Assembly: GCF_037811135.1 (NCBI RefSeq) | Contig: NZ_CP149130.1 | Location: 204,001 to 268,000, forward strand | DNA: 64,000 bases | Source of the DNA: Aeromonas rivipollensis | GTDB lineage: Bacteria; Pseudomonadota; Gammaproteobacteria; Enterobacterales; Aeromonadaceae | Reading direction: 5' to 3' | Part shown: one piece after another, positions 40,318 through 51,992 of the stretch | How the letters are laid out: every line of letters begins with the position of its first letter | How positions within the stretch are numbered: position 1 is the first letter of the stretch | Notes under the pieces: model-generated | What the model was told of the DNA's origin: nothing | The model's database searches: none | The model's input: only the letters and a program-made list of their open reading frames with translations | Program-made: the position numbers and the translations under genes

Positions 40318-41646
40318 ATGCGTATTGTGATCATCGGTGGCGAGGCCGCCGGCATGAGTGCGGCGGCCAAGGCGCGCCGTCTGGCCAAGGATGCCGATAT
40401 TGTGGTCTATGAGGCCTCAGAGGTGATCTCCTTCGGGGCCTGCGGTCTGCCCTACTTCGTGGGGGACGATTTCCAGGAGCCTGGCTACATGGCCGAGTTC
40501 ACCCCCGAGCAGTTCGCCGCCAAGGGGATAGAGGTGAAGACTGGCCACAGGGTGCTGAGCCTCGATGCGACTGCCCAGACCCTGCGGGTGGAGCACAAGG
40601 GCGACAGTTTCACCGATAGCTACGATCGGCTGATGATCGCCACAGGTGCCCGCGAACAGATGCCTCCCATCCCCGGCTTGCAGCAGCAAGGGGTGTTCGG
40701 CCTGCGCCGCATGAGCGATGGGATGGCACTGAAGGCGGCGGTGCAGGATCCGTGCAACAAGAAGGCGGTGGTGATCGGCTCCGGCTTTATCGGGCTGGAG
40801 GTGGTCGAGGCCCTGGTCCACCAGGGCAAGGAGGTGCGCCTCATCGAGTTGGCGGACAGGGTCATCCCCGATGCCTTCGACTCGGAGATCACCCAGCACA
40901 TCGAGACCGAGCTGCGCGAGCAGGGGGTCTCTCTGCATCTGGGTGAGCGCGTCCAAGCCTTGCTGGGGGAGGGCCAGGTCAGTGGCGTGCGTACCGACCA
41001 GGGTGAGTACGAGGCCGATATAGTGGTGGTCTGCACCGGGGTCAGGCCCAACACCGAGTTCCTGGCCGATACCGGCATAGAGCGGCTCGGCAATGGCGCC
41101 ATCAAGGTCGACCGTCAGGGCCGCACCTCGCTGCCCAATGTCTGGTCGGCGGGGGATTGTGCCAGCGTCTGGCACAGCGTCAAGCAGCAGCAGGTCTATG
41201 TGCCGCTCGCCACCATCGCCAACAAGCTGGGGCGCATGGTGGGGGAGAACCTGGCGGGGGCCGAGCAGATGTTCCCGGGCACGCTGGGCTCCGCGGCGCT
41301 CAAGGTGCTGGGGCTGGAGGCGGGTCGGACCGGGCTTTCTGAGAAAGAGGCCCAACAATTGGGCCTCGACTATCGCACCGCCGTCATCAAGGACAAGTGC
41401 CACACCAACTACTGCCCGGGCCAGTCAGACATCCACGTCAAGCTGGTCTATGAGGCGGGCAGCAAGCGGCTGCTGGGAGGGCAGATCCTGGGTCGCAAGG
41501 GGGCGGTACACCGCATCGACGCCCTGGCGGTGGCCATCACCATGGGGGTGACCACGGATCAGCTCGGCATGCTGGACTTCGCCTACGCACCGCCCTTCTC
41601 CCGCACCTGGGATGTGCTCAACGTGGCGGGCAATGTAGCCAAGTAG
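40318..41646 (+). CDS. FAD-dependent CoA-disulfide reductase-like oxidoreductase
   Basis: 442 residues. FAD-binding GGEAAGMSAA at the N-terminus, NAD(P)-binding GSGFIGLEVVE mid-protein, and a single redox-active cysteine in SFGACGLPYF (Cys42), the position used by CoA-disulfide reductase and NADH peroxidase/oxidase. The C-terminal dimer domain has DKCHTNYCPGQ, with two further cysteines. Next to a cystine importer and a cysteine desulfidase, reduction of CoA disulfide, cystine-derived mixed disulfides or polysulfide is the best guess. The start has a CTGGAG ribosome site. Confidence 0.85.
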   Translation: MRIVIIGGEAAGMSAAAKARRLAKDADIVVYEASEVISFGACGLPYFVGDDFQEPGYMAEFTPEQFAAKGIEVKTGHRVLSLDATAQTLRVEHKGDSFTDSYDRLMIATGAREQMPPIPGLQQQGVFGLRRMSDGMALKAAVQDPCNKKAVVIGSGFIGLEVVEALVHQGKEVRLIELADRVIPDAFDSEITQHIETELREQGVSLHLGERVQALLGEGQVSGVRTDQGEYEADIVVVCTGVRPNTEFLADTGIERLGNGAIKVDRQGRTSLPNVWSAGDCASVWHSVKQQQVYVPLATIANKLGRMVGENLAGAEQMFPGTLGSAALKVLGLEAGRTGLSEKEAQQLGLDYRTAVIKDKCHTNYCPGQSDIHVKLVYEAGSKRLLGGQILGRKGAVHRIDALAVAITMGVTTDQLGMLDFAYAPPFSRTWDVLNVAGNVAK

Positions 41647-41765
41647 CCGGACGCTCATGGCGGCACCTGCCCATGGGCTCTTTTCCCTGACGTGGAATGT
41701 GCTCAACATGGCCAAGCAGGGCAGGCATCCCGGGGCGTCAGTCATGGCGCCCGGATAGCGCCCAT

Positions 41766-41796
41766 AAAAAAACCGATGCCTTGGCATCGGTTTTTT
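41766..41796. terminator. Bidirectional terminator between CoADR-like gene and bamD
   Basis: AACCGATGCC-TT-GGCATCGGTT flanked by A-run on the left and T-run on the right, serving both converging genes. Confidence 0.92.
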
Positions 41797-41809
41797 GTTC
41801 CCGTCATGC

Positions 41810-42565
41810 TCAGCCGCGGCCGAGGCGATTGTCCGGGTAGTTCTTGGCCAGCACCTCGCGGGCGTGGCGGGCCAGGGTCGGCATCTTCAGGGTATCGTAG
41901 GCGTTGACCATGATCTCCAGTGCCTTCTCGGTCTCGACGGTGTCGGGATAGGTTTCGACTACCAGCTTGGCGCGGTTGGCAGCGGCGATCAGCGCATCAC
42001 GCTTCACGTAATACTCGGCCACCCCAAGATCGTAGCGGGCGAGGCGGGTCTTCAGACCGACCATGCGGGCTCGGGCATCGGCCGCGTAGCTGCTGTTGGG
42101 GTAATTCTGCAGCAGGGTCTTGAAGTCCTGGAAGGCCTGACGGGCGTAGGAGGGGTCCTTGTCGTCCCGATCGATGCCCAGGAAGTCCTGGAAGAAGTTG
42201 TAATCTGCCGCCATGTTGGTCAGACCGCGCATGTAGAACACGTAATCGATGTTCTTGTGCGCCGGATTGAGACGGATGAAACGGTCGATATTGGCGATCG
42301 CCTGGGCGGTATCATCCTGCTTGTAGTAGGCGTAGATGAGGTCGAGCTGCACCTGGTTGGAGTAGGCACCGAACGGGTAACGAGAGTCCAGGGCTTCCAG
42401 CAACTCGATGGCATTCAGGTAGTTGCCTGTGTCCAGTTTGAGGCGGGCTTTCTGGTACAGAACTTCCGGCGGTTCGTCGGGAACCTTGGGTTTGGTGCTG
42501 GAACAGCCAGTGATCAGCGTAGCGACCAAGGCGAGCGACATCAGCAGGCGAGACTTCTTTCCCAT
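41810..42565 (-). CDS. bamD: Outer-membrane assembly lipoprotein BamD
   Basis: 251 residues. Lipoprotein signal MGKKSRLLMSLALVATLITGC followed by five TPR-like repeats; VQLDLIYAYYK, IDRFIRLNPAHKNIDYV and YMRGLTNMA are diagnostic. Essential part of the BAM complex that inserts beta-barrel proteins in the outer membrane. Several in-frame starts lie upstream (42574, 42583, 42589); 42565 is chosen because it gives a compact signal peptide. Divergent from rluD, as in many gammaproteobacteria. Confidence 0.95.
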   Translation of the reverse strand: MGKKSRLLMSLALVATLITGCSSTKPKVPDEPPEVLYQKARLKLDTGNYLNAIELLEALDSRYPFGAYSNQVQLDLIYAYYKQDDTAQAIANIDRFIRLNPAHKNIDYVFYMRGLTNMAADYNFFQDFLGIDRDDKDPSYARQAFQDFKTLLQNYPNSSYAADARARMVGLKTRLARYDLGVAEYYVKRDALIAAANRAKLVVETYPDTVETEKALEIMVNAYDTLKMPTLARHAREVLAKNYPDNRLGRG

Positions 42566-42681
42566 CAACAACATCCGGTCCATTTCCACGAAATTGGCAA
42601 AGTATCCGTTATGCTTGGCTAAAAGAAAAGCTAGAATACCCGGATTATTTCGAATTGATACCCCCGCTCAAGAGACCATAC

Positions 42682-43662
42682 ATGAGCCAGCATATTGAAC
42701 TGACAGGCGAATTTCAGGATCACCAATTCGGGCAGCGACTCGACCAGGCCCTGGCCGAATTGTTTCCAGACTACTCCAGAACCCGCATCAAGGAGTGGAT
42801 TTTACAGGACAGAGTGACCCTGGACGGTCAGGTTGCCAATACCCCGCGCGAGAAAGTGGTGGCCGGGCAGCAGGTACATGTAGATGTCGAGTTGGAAGAT
42901 GACACTCGCTGGGATGCCCAGAACATCGACCTCAACATCGTCTATGAAGATGAACACATTCTGGTGATCGACAAGCCGGCCGGTCTGGTGGTTCACCCGG
43001 GCGCCGGCACGCCGGACGGCACCATACTCAACGCCCTGCTGCACCGTTACCCCGGCATCGCCGAGGTGCCCCGTGCCGGCATAGTGCACCGTCTGGATAA
43101 AGACACCACTGGTCTGATGGTGGTTGCCAAGACGATCCCGGCCCAGACCCATCTGGTGGAAGCGCTGCAGGCGCGTCAGATCACCCGTGAGTACGAAGCC
43201 GTCGCCATAGGTCACATGACCGCAGGCGGCACTGTGGATGCCCCCATCGGTCGTCACCCGACCCAGCGTACCCACATGGCCGTGGTGCCCAATGGCCGTC
43301 CTTCCGTGACCCATTACCGGGTGCACGAGAAGTTCCGTGGCCACACCCGTCTGCGTCTGCGTCTGGAAACCGGTCGTACCCACCAGATCCGTGTCCACAT
43401 GGCTCACATCAAGCATCCGCTGGTGGGGGATCCCGCTTACGGTGGCCGTCTGCGTCTGCTGCGCAACGCGACTCCGGAGCTGACACTGGCCCTGCGCAAC
43501 TTCAACCGCCAGGCGCTGCACGCCACCATGCTGAAGCTGGCTCACCCCATCACCGGCGAAGTCATGGAGTGGCACTCTGCCACGCCGCAAGACATGCTGG
43601 ATCTGATGGAAGTGCTGCGGGCTGATACCCTGGCCAACCCGGACGATTTGGTCTGGAGCTGA
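42682..43662 (+). CDS. rluD: 23S rRNA pseudouridine(1911/1915/1917) synthase
   Basis: 326 residues, same as E. coli RluD. N-terminal S4-type RNA-binding domain (GQRLDQALAELFPDYSRTRIKEWI) and catalytic domain with HRLDKDTTGLMVVA, whose Asp139 is the nucleophile; also HQIRVHMAHIKHPLVGDPAYGG. It modifies helix 69 of 23S rRNA. It leads the rluD-pgeF-clpB run. Confidence 0.97.
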   Translation: MSQHIELTGEFQDHQFGQRLDQALAELFPDYSRTRIKEWILQDRVTLDGQVANTPREKVVAGQQVHVDVELEDDTRWDAQNIDLNIVYEDEHILVIDKPAGLVVHPGAGTPDGTILNALLHRYPGIAEVPRAGIVHRLDKDTTGLMVVAKTIPAQTHLVEALQARQITREYEAVAIGHMTAGGTVDAPIGRHPTQRTHMAVVPNGRPSVTHYRVHEKFRGHTRLRLRLETGRTHQIRVHMAHIKHPLVGDPAYGGRLRLLRNATPELTLALRNFNRQALHATMLKLAHPITGEVMEWHSATPQDMLDLMEVLRADTLANPDDLVWS

Positions 43663-43713
43663 TGCAATAGGGCCTGCGTCGGTTTCTGCCGCCGTCCGGC
43701 CCAAGAGATGCCA

Positions 43714-43745
43714 AACGGGGTTCCCTTTCAGGAGCCCCGTTTTTA
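43714..43745 (+). terminator. Terminator between rluD and pgeF
   Basis: ACGGGGTTCC pairs with GGAGCCCCGT (one G-T pair, loop CTTTCA) and is followed by TTTTAT. Confidence 0.75.
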
Positions 43746-43770
43746 TATCCGTGAATGGAAGGAGTCACAG

Positions 43771-44508
43771 ATGAACTGGATTGAACCTGACTGGCCCGCT
43801 CCTGGCAATGTCAGGGCCCTGTCGACCACCCGGGATGGTGGCCTGAGCGAAGGGGTCTTCGCCGGTCTCAACCTGGGGGCCCACGTGGGGGATGAGCCGG
43901 CACGGGTCGAGGCCAACCGTGCCCGCCTGCAACTGGCGGCGCAGATCCCCGGGCCCCTCAACTGGCTCAATCAGGTGCACGGCATCGCCGTCCACCCCGT
44001 CAGCAACGAATACGACGGGGCACCGGATGCCGATGCGGCCTGCGCCCAGCAAGCCGGGCAGGCCTGCATAGTAATGACAGCCGACTGCCTGCCGGTGCTG
44101 TTCTGCGACCGAGCAGGCACAGTGGTGGCTGCCGCTCACGCCGGTTGGCGTGGGCTTCATAGCGGGGTACTGGAAGCCAGTATCGCCGCCATGGGCTGCG
44201 AGCCGGGGGAGATCCTGGCCTGGCTCGGTCCCGCCATAGGCCCACAAGCCTTTGAAGTGGGAGGTGAGGTGCGTGATGCCTTTATGGCGGAGCAGGCCGA
44301 GGCGGTCGCCGCTTTCGTGCCTTCAGCCAGCGAGGGGAAATGGCTGGCGGATATCTACCAGCTGGCCCGGCTGCGACTGGCGAGAGCCGGCGTGAGCGCC
44401 ATTTATGGCGGCGAATTCTGCACCTTCGGCGACGGCGAGCAGTTTTACTCCTATCGCCGCGACGGCCAGACCGGCCGCATGGTCTCCATCATCTGGTTGG
44501 CCCGCTAA
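43771..44508 (+). CDS. pgeF: Multicopper-polyphenol-oxidase-like YfiH / peptidoglycan editing factor
   Basis: 245 residues from the ATG at 43771 (AAGGAG 6 bases upstream). YfiH/DUF152 family: LNQVHG, MTADCLPVLFCD and AAHAGWRGL carry the metal-binding His/Cys/His set, with GPAIGPQAFEVG. E. coli PgeF removes misincorporated L-Ser from cell-wall precursors; relatives act on nucleosides. Conserved between rluD and clpB as in E. coli. Confidence 0.93.
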   Translation: MNWIEPDWPAPGNVRALSTTRDGGLSEGVFAGLNLGAHVGDEPARVEANRARLQLAAQIPGPLNWLNQVHGIAVHPVSNEYDGAPDADAACAQQAGQACIVMTADCLPVLFCDRAGTVVAAAHAGWRGLHSGVLEASIAAMGCEPGEILAWLGPAIGPQAFEVGGEVRDAFMAEQAEAVAAFVPSASEGKWLADIYQLARLRLARAGVSAIYGGEFCTFGDGEQFYSYRRDGQTGRMVSIIWLAR

Positions 44509-44602
44509 GTAATCACCCGCCCCTCTCAAGACCAAATCCGCGCGAGAGGGGCGGGCATCCTGCCTTCTCCCCGCTTTGCAGAAAAAATAACCAGCCCCAA
44601 CC

Positions 44603-44630
44603 CTTGAAATAACCCGTACGGGCCTCATCT
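44603..44630 (+). promoter_or_regulatory. Sigma-32 heat-shock promoter of clpB
   Basis: CTTGAAA (44603-44609), a 13-bp spacer, and CCTCATCT (44623-44630) match the sigma-32 consensus CTTGAAA/CCCCATNT with one mismatch in the -10 element, 65 bp before the clpB start. A GC-rich stem (44516-44556) just upstream probably ends pgeF. Confidence 0.85.
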
Positions 44631-44694
44631 ACCTTGTCAGAAGATCATGTTGTTTGCCGCGCAAGCGGCGTGTCTGTTTCAAAGGGGGAGTGCA

Positions 44695-47271
<2,577 letters not shown>

Positions 47272-47286
47272 TGGTGTCATCGATGA

Positions 47287-47316
47287 AAAACGCAGGCCTT
47301 GTGCCTGCGTTTTGTT
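47287..47316 (+). terminator. Terminator of clpB
   Basis: AAAACGCAGGC pairs with GCCTGCGTTTT (loop CTTGT), followed by GTTTT. Confidence 0.85.
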
Positions 47317-47331
47317 TTCAAGGGGATTGAG

Positions 47332-48156
47332 ATGCTGACGTTTTCCGTTTTGGTGGATGATGATGTTCATCTACCCGGCTGCCTGCCTGAAAAGGGACTG
47401 TCGTTGCTGTTGGAGTGCGATGGCCTCAAGGTGTTGTTCGACAGCGGTCGGGGCCGGGTGCTGCGGCACAATGCCGAGGTGATGGGGGTCGATCTCGGCT
47501 CTCTCACCCATGTGGTGCTGTCCCACGGTCATTACGACCATGTGGGCGGCATCGGCTCCCTGCCAGTATATCCCGATCCCATCCCATTGATCGCCTGTCC
47601 GGATGTGTTCAATGAGCGGGGCTACTTCCTGCCGTTGCTGCTCCGACGCTACAACCTCTACCGCCTCTCGGGGGATCTGGATCCGCGACAACTGGCGACG
47701 AGAGGGCTGCTCCCTCACTGTTCGGCCGAGCCGGTCTGGCTGTCCGAGCGGCTGGTGTTCCTGGGATCCATACTGCGACGGGAGCAGGACAAACCCTCCT
47801 TGCTGGGTTACATGGTGCGGGGCGGGCGAGTGGAGAAAGACCTTATCAGCGATGATTCGGCGCTGGTCTACAAGAGCGAGCAGGGTCTGATAGTCTTCAT
47901 CGGCTGCGGTCACTCCGGTGCCGAGAACATCGTCCAGTGGGCCAAGGAGGTGTGCGGAGATGAGCGGGTGCATGCCGTCATCGGTGGCCTGCACCTGAAA
48001 TTCTCCGGCCCGCGGCGGGCGGTGGCGCTCGGCACTTATCTGCAGGAGGAATCGGTGGAGAAGCTGTTTGCCTGCCATTGCACCGGCAAGCGGAAGGCGG
48101 GACTGCCGCGGCAGCACCAGATCGGGGCCGGTTTCGAGTACCGATTTCCGTCATAA
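47332..48156 (+). CDS. Metallo-beta-lactamase-fold hydrolase
   Basis: 274 residues from the ATG at 47332 (AGGGG 6 bases upstream). The zinc motif SHGHYDHVGG (His65, His67, Asp69, His70), GCGHSGAENIV and IGGLHLKF give the MBL fold. The overall shape (DDDVHLPGCLPEKGLSLLLE, then FDSGRGRVLRHNAEVMG) resembles the MptA/dihydropterin-phosphate-synthase-like branch of the family, but the function is not assigned. Monocistronic after clpB. Confidence 0.85.
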   Translation: MLTFSVLVDDDVHLPGCLPEKGLSLLLECDGLKVLFDSGRGRVLRHNAEVMGVDLGSLTHVVLSHGHYDHVGGIGSLPVYPDPIPLIACPDVFNERGYFLPLLLRRYNLYRLSGDLDPRQLATRGLLPHCSAEPVWLSERLVFLGSILRREQDKPSLLGYMVRGGRVEKDLISDDSALVYKSEQGLIVFIGCGHSGAENIVQWAKEVCGDERVHAVIGGLHLKFSGPRRAVALGTYLQEESVEKLFACHCTGKRKAGLPRQHQIGAGFEYRFPS

Positions 48157-48181
48157 AAAAACGGCAATCCGAAGATTGCCG
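48154..48181 (-). terminator. Terminator for asnA on the minus strand
   Basis: CGGCAATC-CGAA-GATTGCCG (48162-48181) with a T-run of seven on the minus strand; it overlaps the stop codon of the converging MBL gene. Confidence 0.75.
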
Positions 48182-48247
48182 GGAGGAATGTATTCAATGC
48201 GACCTGGCGTGGGTTGAGCGGGTCGCAGGGGCAAGCCCCGGTTTCGC

Positions 48248-48352
48248 AGAGGGTCATCCAGGATGACCCTCTCCTTACAGCCGGTCCGGACTGCGCTCTT
48301 TCAGCCCGCACCGCCACACACCTTCGGCATCCGGCATGGGTTGCCGGATGCC
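48248..48352. repeat. Two perfect inverted repeats downstream of asnA
   Basis: AGAGGGTCATCC (48248-48259) pairs with 48261-48272 around a single A, and GGCATCCGGCA (48326-48336) pairs with 48342-48352 around a 5-base loop. Neither has a T-run. They lie in the 180-bp 3' region of the asnA transcript, before its terminator. Confidence 0.7.
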
Positions 48353-48362
48353 ATCAATCTGC

Positions 48363-49355
48363 TTACAGCATGCCCGGGATGGCAGCCTTCATCTCGGATG
48401 GCCAGACACCGACTTGTACCTGACCGATATGCTCTTTTTGCAGCAACAGCATGGCCAGACGGGATTGGCCTATGCCGCCGCCTATGGTTTGCGGCATCCG
48501 CTCGGCCAGCAGATCCTGGTGCCAGTCGTACTGCAGGCGATCCTCGTCCCCTGTGATGGCGAGCTGGCGGCGCAGGGCCTCGGCGTCCACCCGAATCCCC
48601 ATGGAGGAGATCTCGAAGCTGTCTTCCAGCACCGGGTTCCACACCAGGATGTCGCCGTTCAGACCGGCCAGACCCAGTTCGCTCTCGCTGCTCCAGTCGT
48701 CATAGTCAGGGGCGCGCACGTCGTGGCGCTCGCCGTGGGAGAGGACACCGCCGATGCCGATGAGGAAGACGGCTCCCAGCTCCTTGGCGATGGCCCGCTC
48801 GCGCCCCTTGGCATCGAGAGCCGGGTAGCGGGTCAGCAGCTCTTCGCTGTGGAGGAACTGGATCTTGGCCGGCAGGAAGGGGGTCAGCGCGTGCTCGGCG
48901 CAGACGGCGCGCTCTGTGGCCTTGATGGCGGCCCAGATGCCGCGCACCGTCTCCTGCAGGTAGGCTAGATCCCGGCGCTCGCCCGGCATCACCTTCTCCC
49001 AGTCCCACTGATCCACGTAGACGGAGTGGATGGGGGTGAGCCGGTCTTCGTCCGGACGCAGGGCCTTCATGTGGGTGTAAATGCCTTCACCCGGGCCGAA
49101 GCCGAATCGACCCAGGGTCTGGCGCTTCCACTTGGCCAGGGAGTGCACCACTTCGTATCTGTGTCCGGGGAGTGTCTTCACCTTCACTTGCACCGCATTC
49201 TCGTGGCCGGAGAGGTTGTCCTGAGTGCCATCACCGACGCGGCTCAGAATGGGGGCTTGCACCTCCATCAGACCCAGTTGCTGGGCGAGCTGGCGGGAGA
49301 ACATCTCTTTGACGAAGCTGATCTGTTGTTGGCTGCGAATGTAGTGCTGTTTCAT
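48363..49355 (-). CDS. asnA: Aspartate-ammonia ligase (asparagine synthetase A)
   Basis: 330 residues, same as E. coli AsnA. Makes asparagine from aspartate, ammonia and ATP with a class II aminoacyl-tRNA-synthetase-like fold. [43 protein letters not shown] and [13 protein letters not shown] are conserved. The ATG at 49355 is chosen over an in-frame TTG 6 codons upstream. Divergent from asnC, its known activator in E. coli. Confidence 0.97.
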   Translation of the reverse strand: MKQHYIRSQQQISFVKEMFSRQLAQQLGLMEVQAPILSRVGDGTQDNLSGHENAVQVKVKTLPGHRYEVVHSLAKWKRQTLGRFGFGPGEGIYTHMKALRPDEDRLTPIHSVYVDQWDWEKVMPGERRDLAYLQETVRGIWAAIKATERAVCAEHALTPFLPAKIQFLHSEELLTRYPALDAKGRERAIAKELGAVFLIGIGGVLSHGERHDVRAPDYDDWSSESELGLAGLNGDILVWNPVLEDSFEISSMGIRVDAEALRRQLAITGDEDRLQYDWHQDLLAERMPQTIGGGIGQSRLAMLLLQKEHIGQVQVGVWPSEMKAAIPGML

Positions 49356-49508
49356 GGGAAATACCTGTTTCAAACCCGTTGGATGTGGCGATTCTTCAAC
49401 AGATTGCGCACTTAATTCAATATTCGATAATAGAAATAGGCTTTACGCATTTTTTTGTTCAAAATATCCGGGTTTTTGCTGAGATATCGTCAACGGGAGT
49501 GCAAAAAA

Positions 49509-49970
49509 GTGTCGGAAAATTATCGGATCGATAATCTCGATCAGGCCATCCTCACCGCCCTGATGGAGAATGCGCGTATCCCTTACGCCGAGCTTGCCAA
49601 GCAGCTGGCAGTCAGCCCGGGCACCATTCATGTGCGGGTGGAGAAGATGAAGCAGGCGGGGATCATAGAGGGCACCCGGGTACAGGTGAATGCCAAGAAG
49701 CTGGGTTACGACGTCTGCTGCTTTATCGGGATCAATCTGAAGAGCGCCAAGGATTACCCCTCGGCCCTGGCCAAGTTGCAGGCGCTGGACGAGGTGGTGG
49801 AGGCCTACTACACCACGGGCCACTACAGCATCTTCATGAAGGTGATGACCCGCTCCATCGACGAGTTGCAGACTGTGCTGATCCACAAGATCCAGACCAT
49901 AGACGAGATCCAGTCCACCGAAACCCTGATCTCGCTGCAAAACCCCATCCTGCGGGATGTAAAGCCTTGA
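49509..49970 (+). CDS. asnC: AsnC transcriptional regulator
   Basis: 153 residues starting at GTG (49509) after GGGAG, and aligned to E. coli AsnC from the first residues (SENYRIDNLD). Lrp/AsnC-type helix-turn-helix (YAELAKQLAVSPGTIHVRVEK) and RAM ligand domain (YYTTGHYSIFMKVM, IQSTETLISLQNPI). It activates the divergent asnA in the absence of asparagine and represses itself. An in-frame ATG 18 codons upstream is less likely. Confidence 0.95.
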   Translation: MSENYRIDNLDQAILTALMENARIPYAELAKQLAVSPGTIHVRVEKMKQAGIIEGTRVQVNAKKLGYDVCCFIGINLKSAKDYPSALAKLQALDEVVEAYYTTGHYSIFMKVMTRSIDELQTVLIHKIQTIDEIQSTETLISLQNPILRDVKP

Positions 49971-50072
49971 GTCGGGTGGTTTGAGGGGGGCGTAGAGCTT
50001 CCTCTCCTGTGCGAGATACTGCTTGCGTAGCAGAAACCCGACCTTGCGGGATATGAAACCCTGCCCGGTGGA

Positions 50073-50837
50073 TCAGGGATCGAGATAGGGGATGCCGTAC
50101 TTGTCGTAGAGGGCCTTGAGACGGCCGTCATGCTTCATGTGCAGCAGCTCGGCATCGTAGGCCGCCATCAGGGCCGGAGTGTCGGCATCGGCCCGGGCCT
50201 TGCACCAGACATGGTAGTAGGGGCTGCTCTTGAGGGGTCTCGGCAGGTAGCCGAGCCTGCCCTCCAGCCCCTCCTCCCTTATCTGGGTGAAGGCGGTGAC
50301 CAGGGACATGGGCACCAGATCGATGCGACCGGCGATCAGCTTGCGCAGTTGCAGCTGGTTGATGGGGATCTCCTGGAAACGATAGGCCGGGTCGGCCAGG
50401 GCTGCCGTCAGTTCAGGGGTGTAGGAGAAGTCCTTGGTGACACCGATGCGCCAGGGCTTGAGATCGGCCAGGGTCTGGTAGTGGATCTTGCCCAGGTCGG
50501 CCTTGCGCACGAAGAAGTGCCAGCTGTGGCGGATATGGGCCTGTTTGGGGTAGAGCAGGTAGCGCGTTCGCTCCGGCTTGTAGGAGTGGCTCAGCAGCAG
50601 GTCATAGGCGCCGCCCTCTGCGTTGCGGGTGAGTCTGGCACCGGAATCGAGCAGCTCTATTCTGATGGGGACCTGGAGGACGCCAAAGATGCTAGTGACC
50701 AGATCCACATCCAGCCCCCGTGGCTGGCCTTTCTCATCCAGCCACTTCAGGGGGGGCTCAAGAAGGCCGCCGATGACCAGCTCCCTGGCCGACAGCCAGC
50801 AGGGCAGCAGCAAACAGAGCATGAGCAAGACTCGCAA
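50073..50837 (-). CDS. Periplasmic solute-binding-like protein (SBP_bac_3 family)
   Basis: 254 residues if started at the TTG at 50837, which has AGGAG 6 bases upstream and gives a clean signal peptide (MRVLLMLCLLLPCWLSA). The first ATG after it is five codons later; upstream in-frame starts would add a hydrophilic, unlikely tail. The mature part is a type 2 periplasmic-binding fold (GLDVDLVTSIFGVL, DLLLSHSYKPERTRYLLYP, GRIDLVPMS). No transporter genes adjoin it, so it may be an orphan binding protein; ligand unknown. Confidence 0.75.
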   Translation of the reverse strand: MRVLLMLCLLLPCWLSARELVIGGLLEPPLKWLDEKGQPRGLDVDLVTSIFGVLQVPIRIELLDSGARLTRNAEGGAYDLLLSHSYKPERTRYLLYPKQAHIRHSWHFFVRKADLGKIHYQTLADLKPWRIGVTKDFSYTPELTAALADPAYRFQEIPINQLQLRKLIAGRIDLVPMSLVTAFTQIREEGLEGRLGYLPRPLKSSPYYHVWCKARADADTPALMAAYDAELLHMKHDGRLKALYDKYGIPYLDP

Positions 50838-50920
50838 ATCACATCTCCTGAAGACTCGGGGCTGGTTCACGCGCAACGGGGTATAGTGACCGGCAGATAC
50901 CTCACCAGAGACGACCCCGG

Positions 50921-51457
50921 ATGGCAAACCCTGAAGTAGAAAGCGAACTGGATGGCATCGACAGGCTCTCTGTCTGTCTCTATCGTCTCGGTCTGAGTCT
51001 GACAGCTTTGCTGCTGTTGTGTCGAGGGGTTGGCTTGCTGGGAGGACCGGTGTCCTTGTCCCCCGCCGTCTGGCTGACCATGCTGGTGGTGGCCAGCGGT
51101 CTGTGTGGATTCTGCCTGCACATTTATGACAAACGGGCCCGGTTTCTCCTGCAAGGGCTGGCCTGGGGCGGATTGATGCTGGCCGCCTGCGGCGCCCCCG
51201 CCATCCTGGTGCTGGGGGCTGCCCTGGCCACCCTCTGTGGCCTGGCGTTCAAGGAGCAGTTCTGCTTCGCCATCCCGGGTATCAGGCTCTTGCCTCTGTT
51301 GTTACCCCTGCTGTGGCTGCTGGAGTGGACCCGCTTTGCCTGGGCCACGGCCCTGGTTGCCCTGGTGAGCGGCTTGCTGCTTGGTCTGCTCAGCCTGGCC
51401 AAGTGGCGCATGCCCCTGCATTTCGATATCGGCGATCGGGGACGCTACCAGCTCTAG
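50921..51457 (+). CDS. DUF2301-like integral membrane protein
   Basis: 178 residues with about five to six membrane helices. HIYDKRARFLLQGLAW and GLAFKEQFCFAIPGIR recall the DUF2301 family of uncharacterised membrane proteins. Start ATG at 50921; its stop overlaps the stop of the convergent CBS-domain gene by four bases. Function unknown. Confidence 0.7.
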   Translation: MANPEVESELDGIDRLSVCLYRLGLSLTALLLLCRGVGLLGGPVSLSPAVWLTMLVVASGLCGFCLHIYDKRARFLLQGLAWGGLMLAACGAPAILVLGAALATLCGLAFKEQFCFAIPGIRLLPLLLPLLWLLEWTRFAWATALVALVSGLLLGLLSLAKWRMPLHFDIGDRGRYQL

Positions 51458-51858
51458 GTGGCCTGGCACTGCTTCATCTGTGCGTTGAGGGCCTGCATTA
51501 CCTGTCGGCGGTTGATGATGCCGACCACCTTGTCCCCTTCCAGCACCGGATAGACCTTGGGTCTGGCCCCCGTCATCTGGCGGGCGAGATCCAGGATACT
51601 GTCATCCGGGCTGACGAACAGCGGGGTGCGGCTCATCAGATCTTCTACCCGGGTGCGGCTGTCGCAGTGATAGCTGCCGGTGAGCAGGCTGGGGATGCAG
51701 TCCTGCTCGGAGAGAAATCCGATCAGCCGTTTCTGGTCATCCAGCACCGGCAGGCCGCTCGCGTCGGCCTGATGGAGTCTGTCGAGGGCCTCGGCCAGGG
51801 CGAGTTGGGGGCCGAGGGAGTGGGTCAGGCGGCTCATGTGATTGCGGATCTGCAGCAT
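51454..51858 (-). CDS. CBS-domain pair protein
   Basis: 134 residues made of two CBS motifs (ASGLPVLDDQKRLIGFLSEQD at 33-53 and KVYPVLEGDKVVGIINRRQVMQAL near 100-123), which usually bind adenine nucleotides and regulate a partner. No effector domain is attached. Converges with the DUF2301-like gene and is divergent from folM. Confidence 0.88.
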   Translation of the reverse strand: MLQIRNHMSRLTHSLGPQLALAEALDRLHQADASGLPVLDDQKRLIGFLSEQDCIPSLLTGSYHCDSRTRVEDLMSRTPLFVSPDDSILDLARQMTGARPKVYPVLEGDKVVGIINRRQVMQALNAQMKQCQAT

Positions 51859-51992
51859 CGGGGTGGCTCCAAAAGAGTTAAAGTGGTGTCACTATGTCCG
51901 CTGGACGGCGGACGGGGCCAATGGCTTGTGCCGTGGAGATTGATAGGCAGGGCCCTGTCAGGGGTCGGCAAGCACTGACAAAAGGAGAGGTT

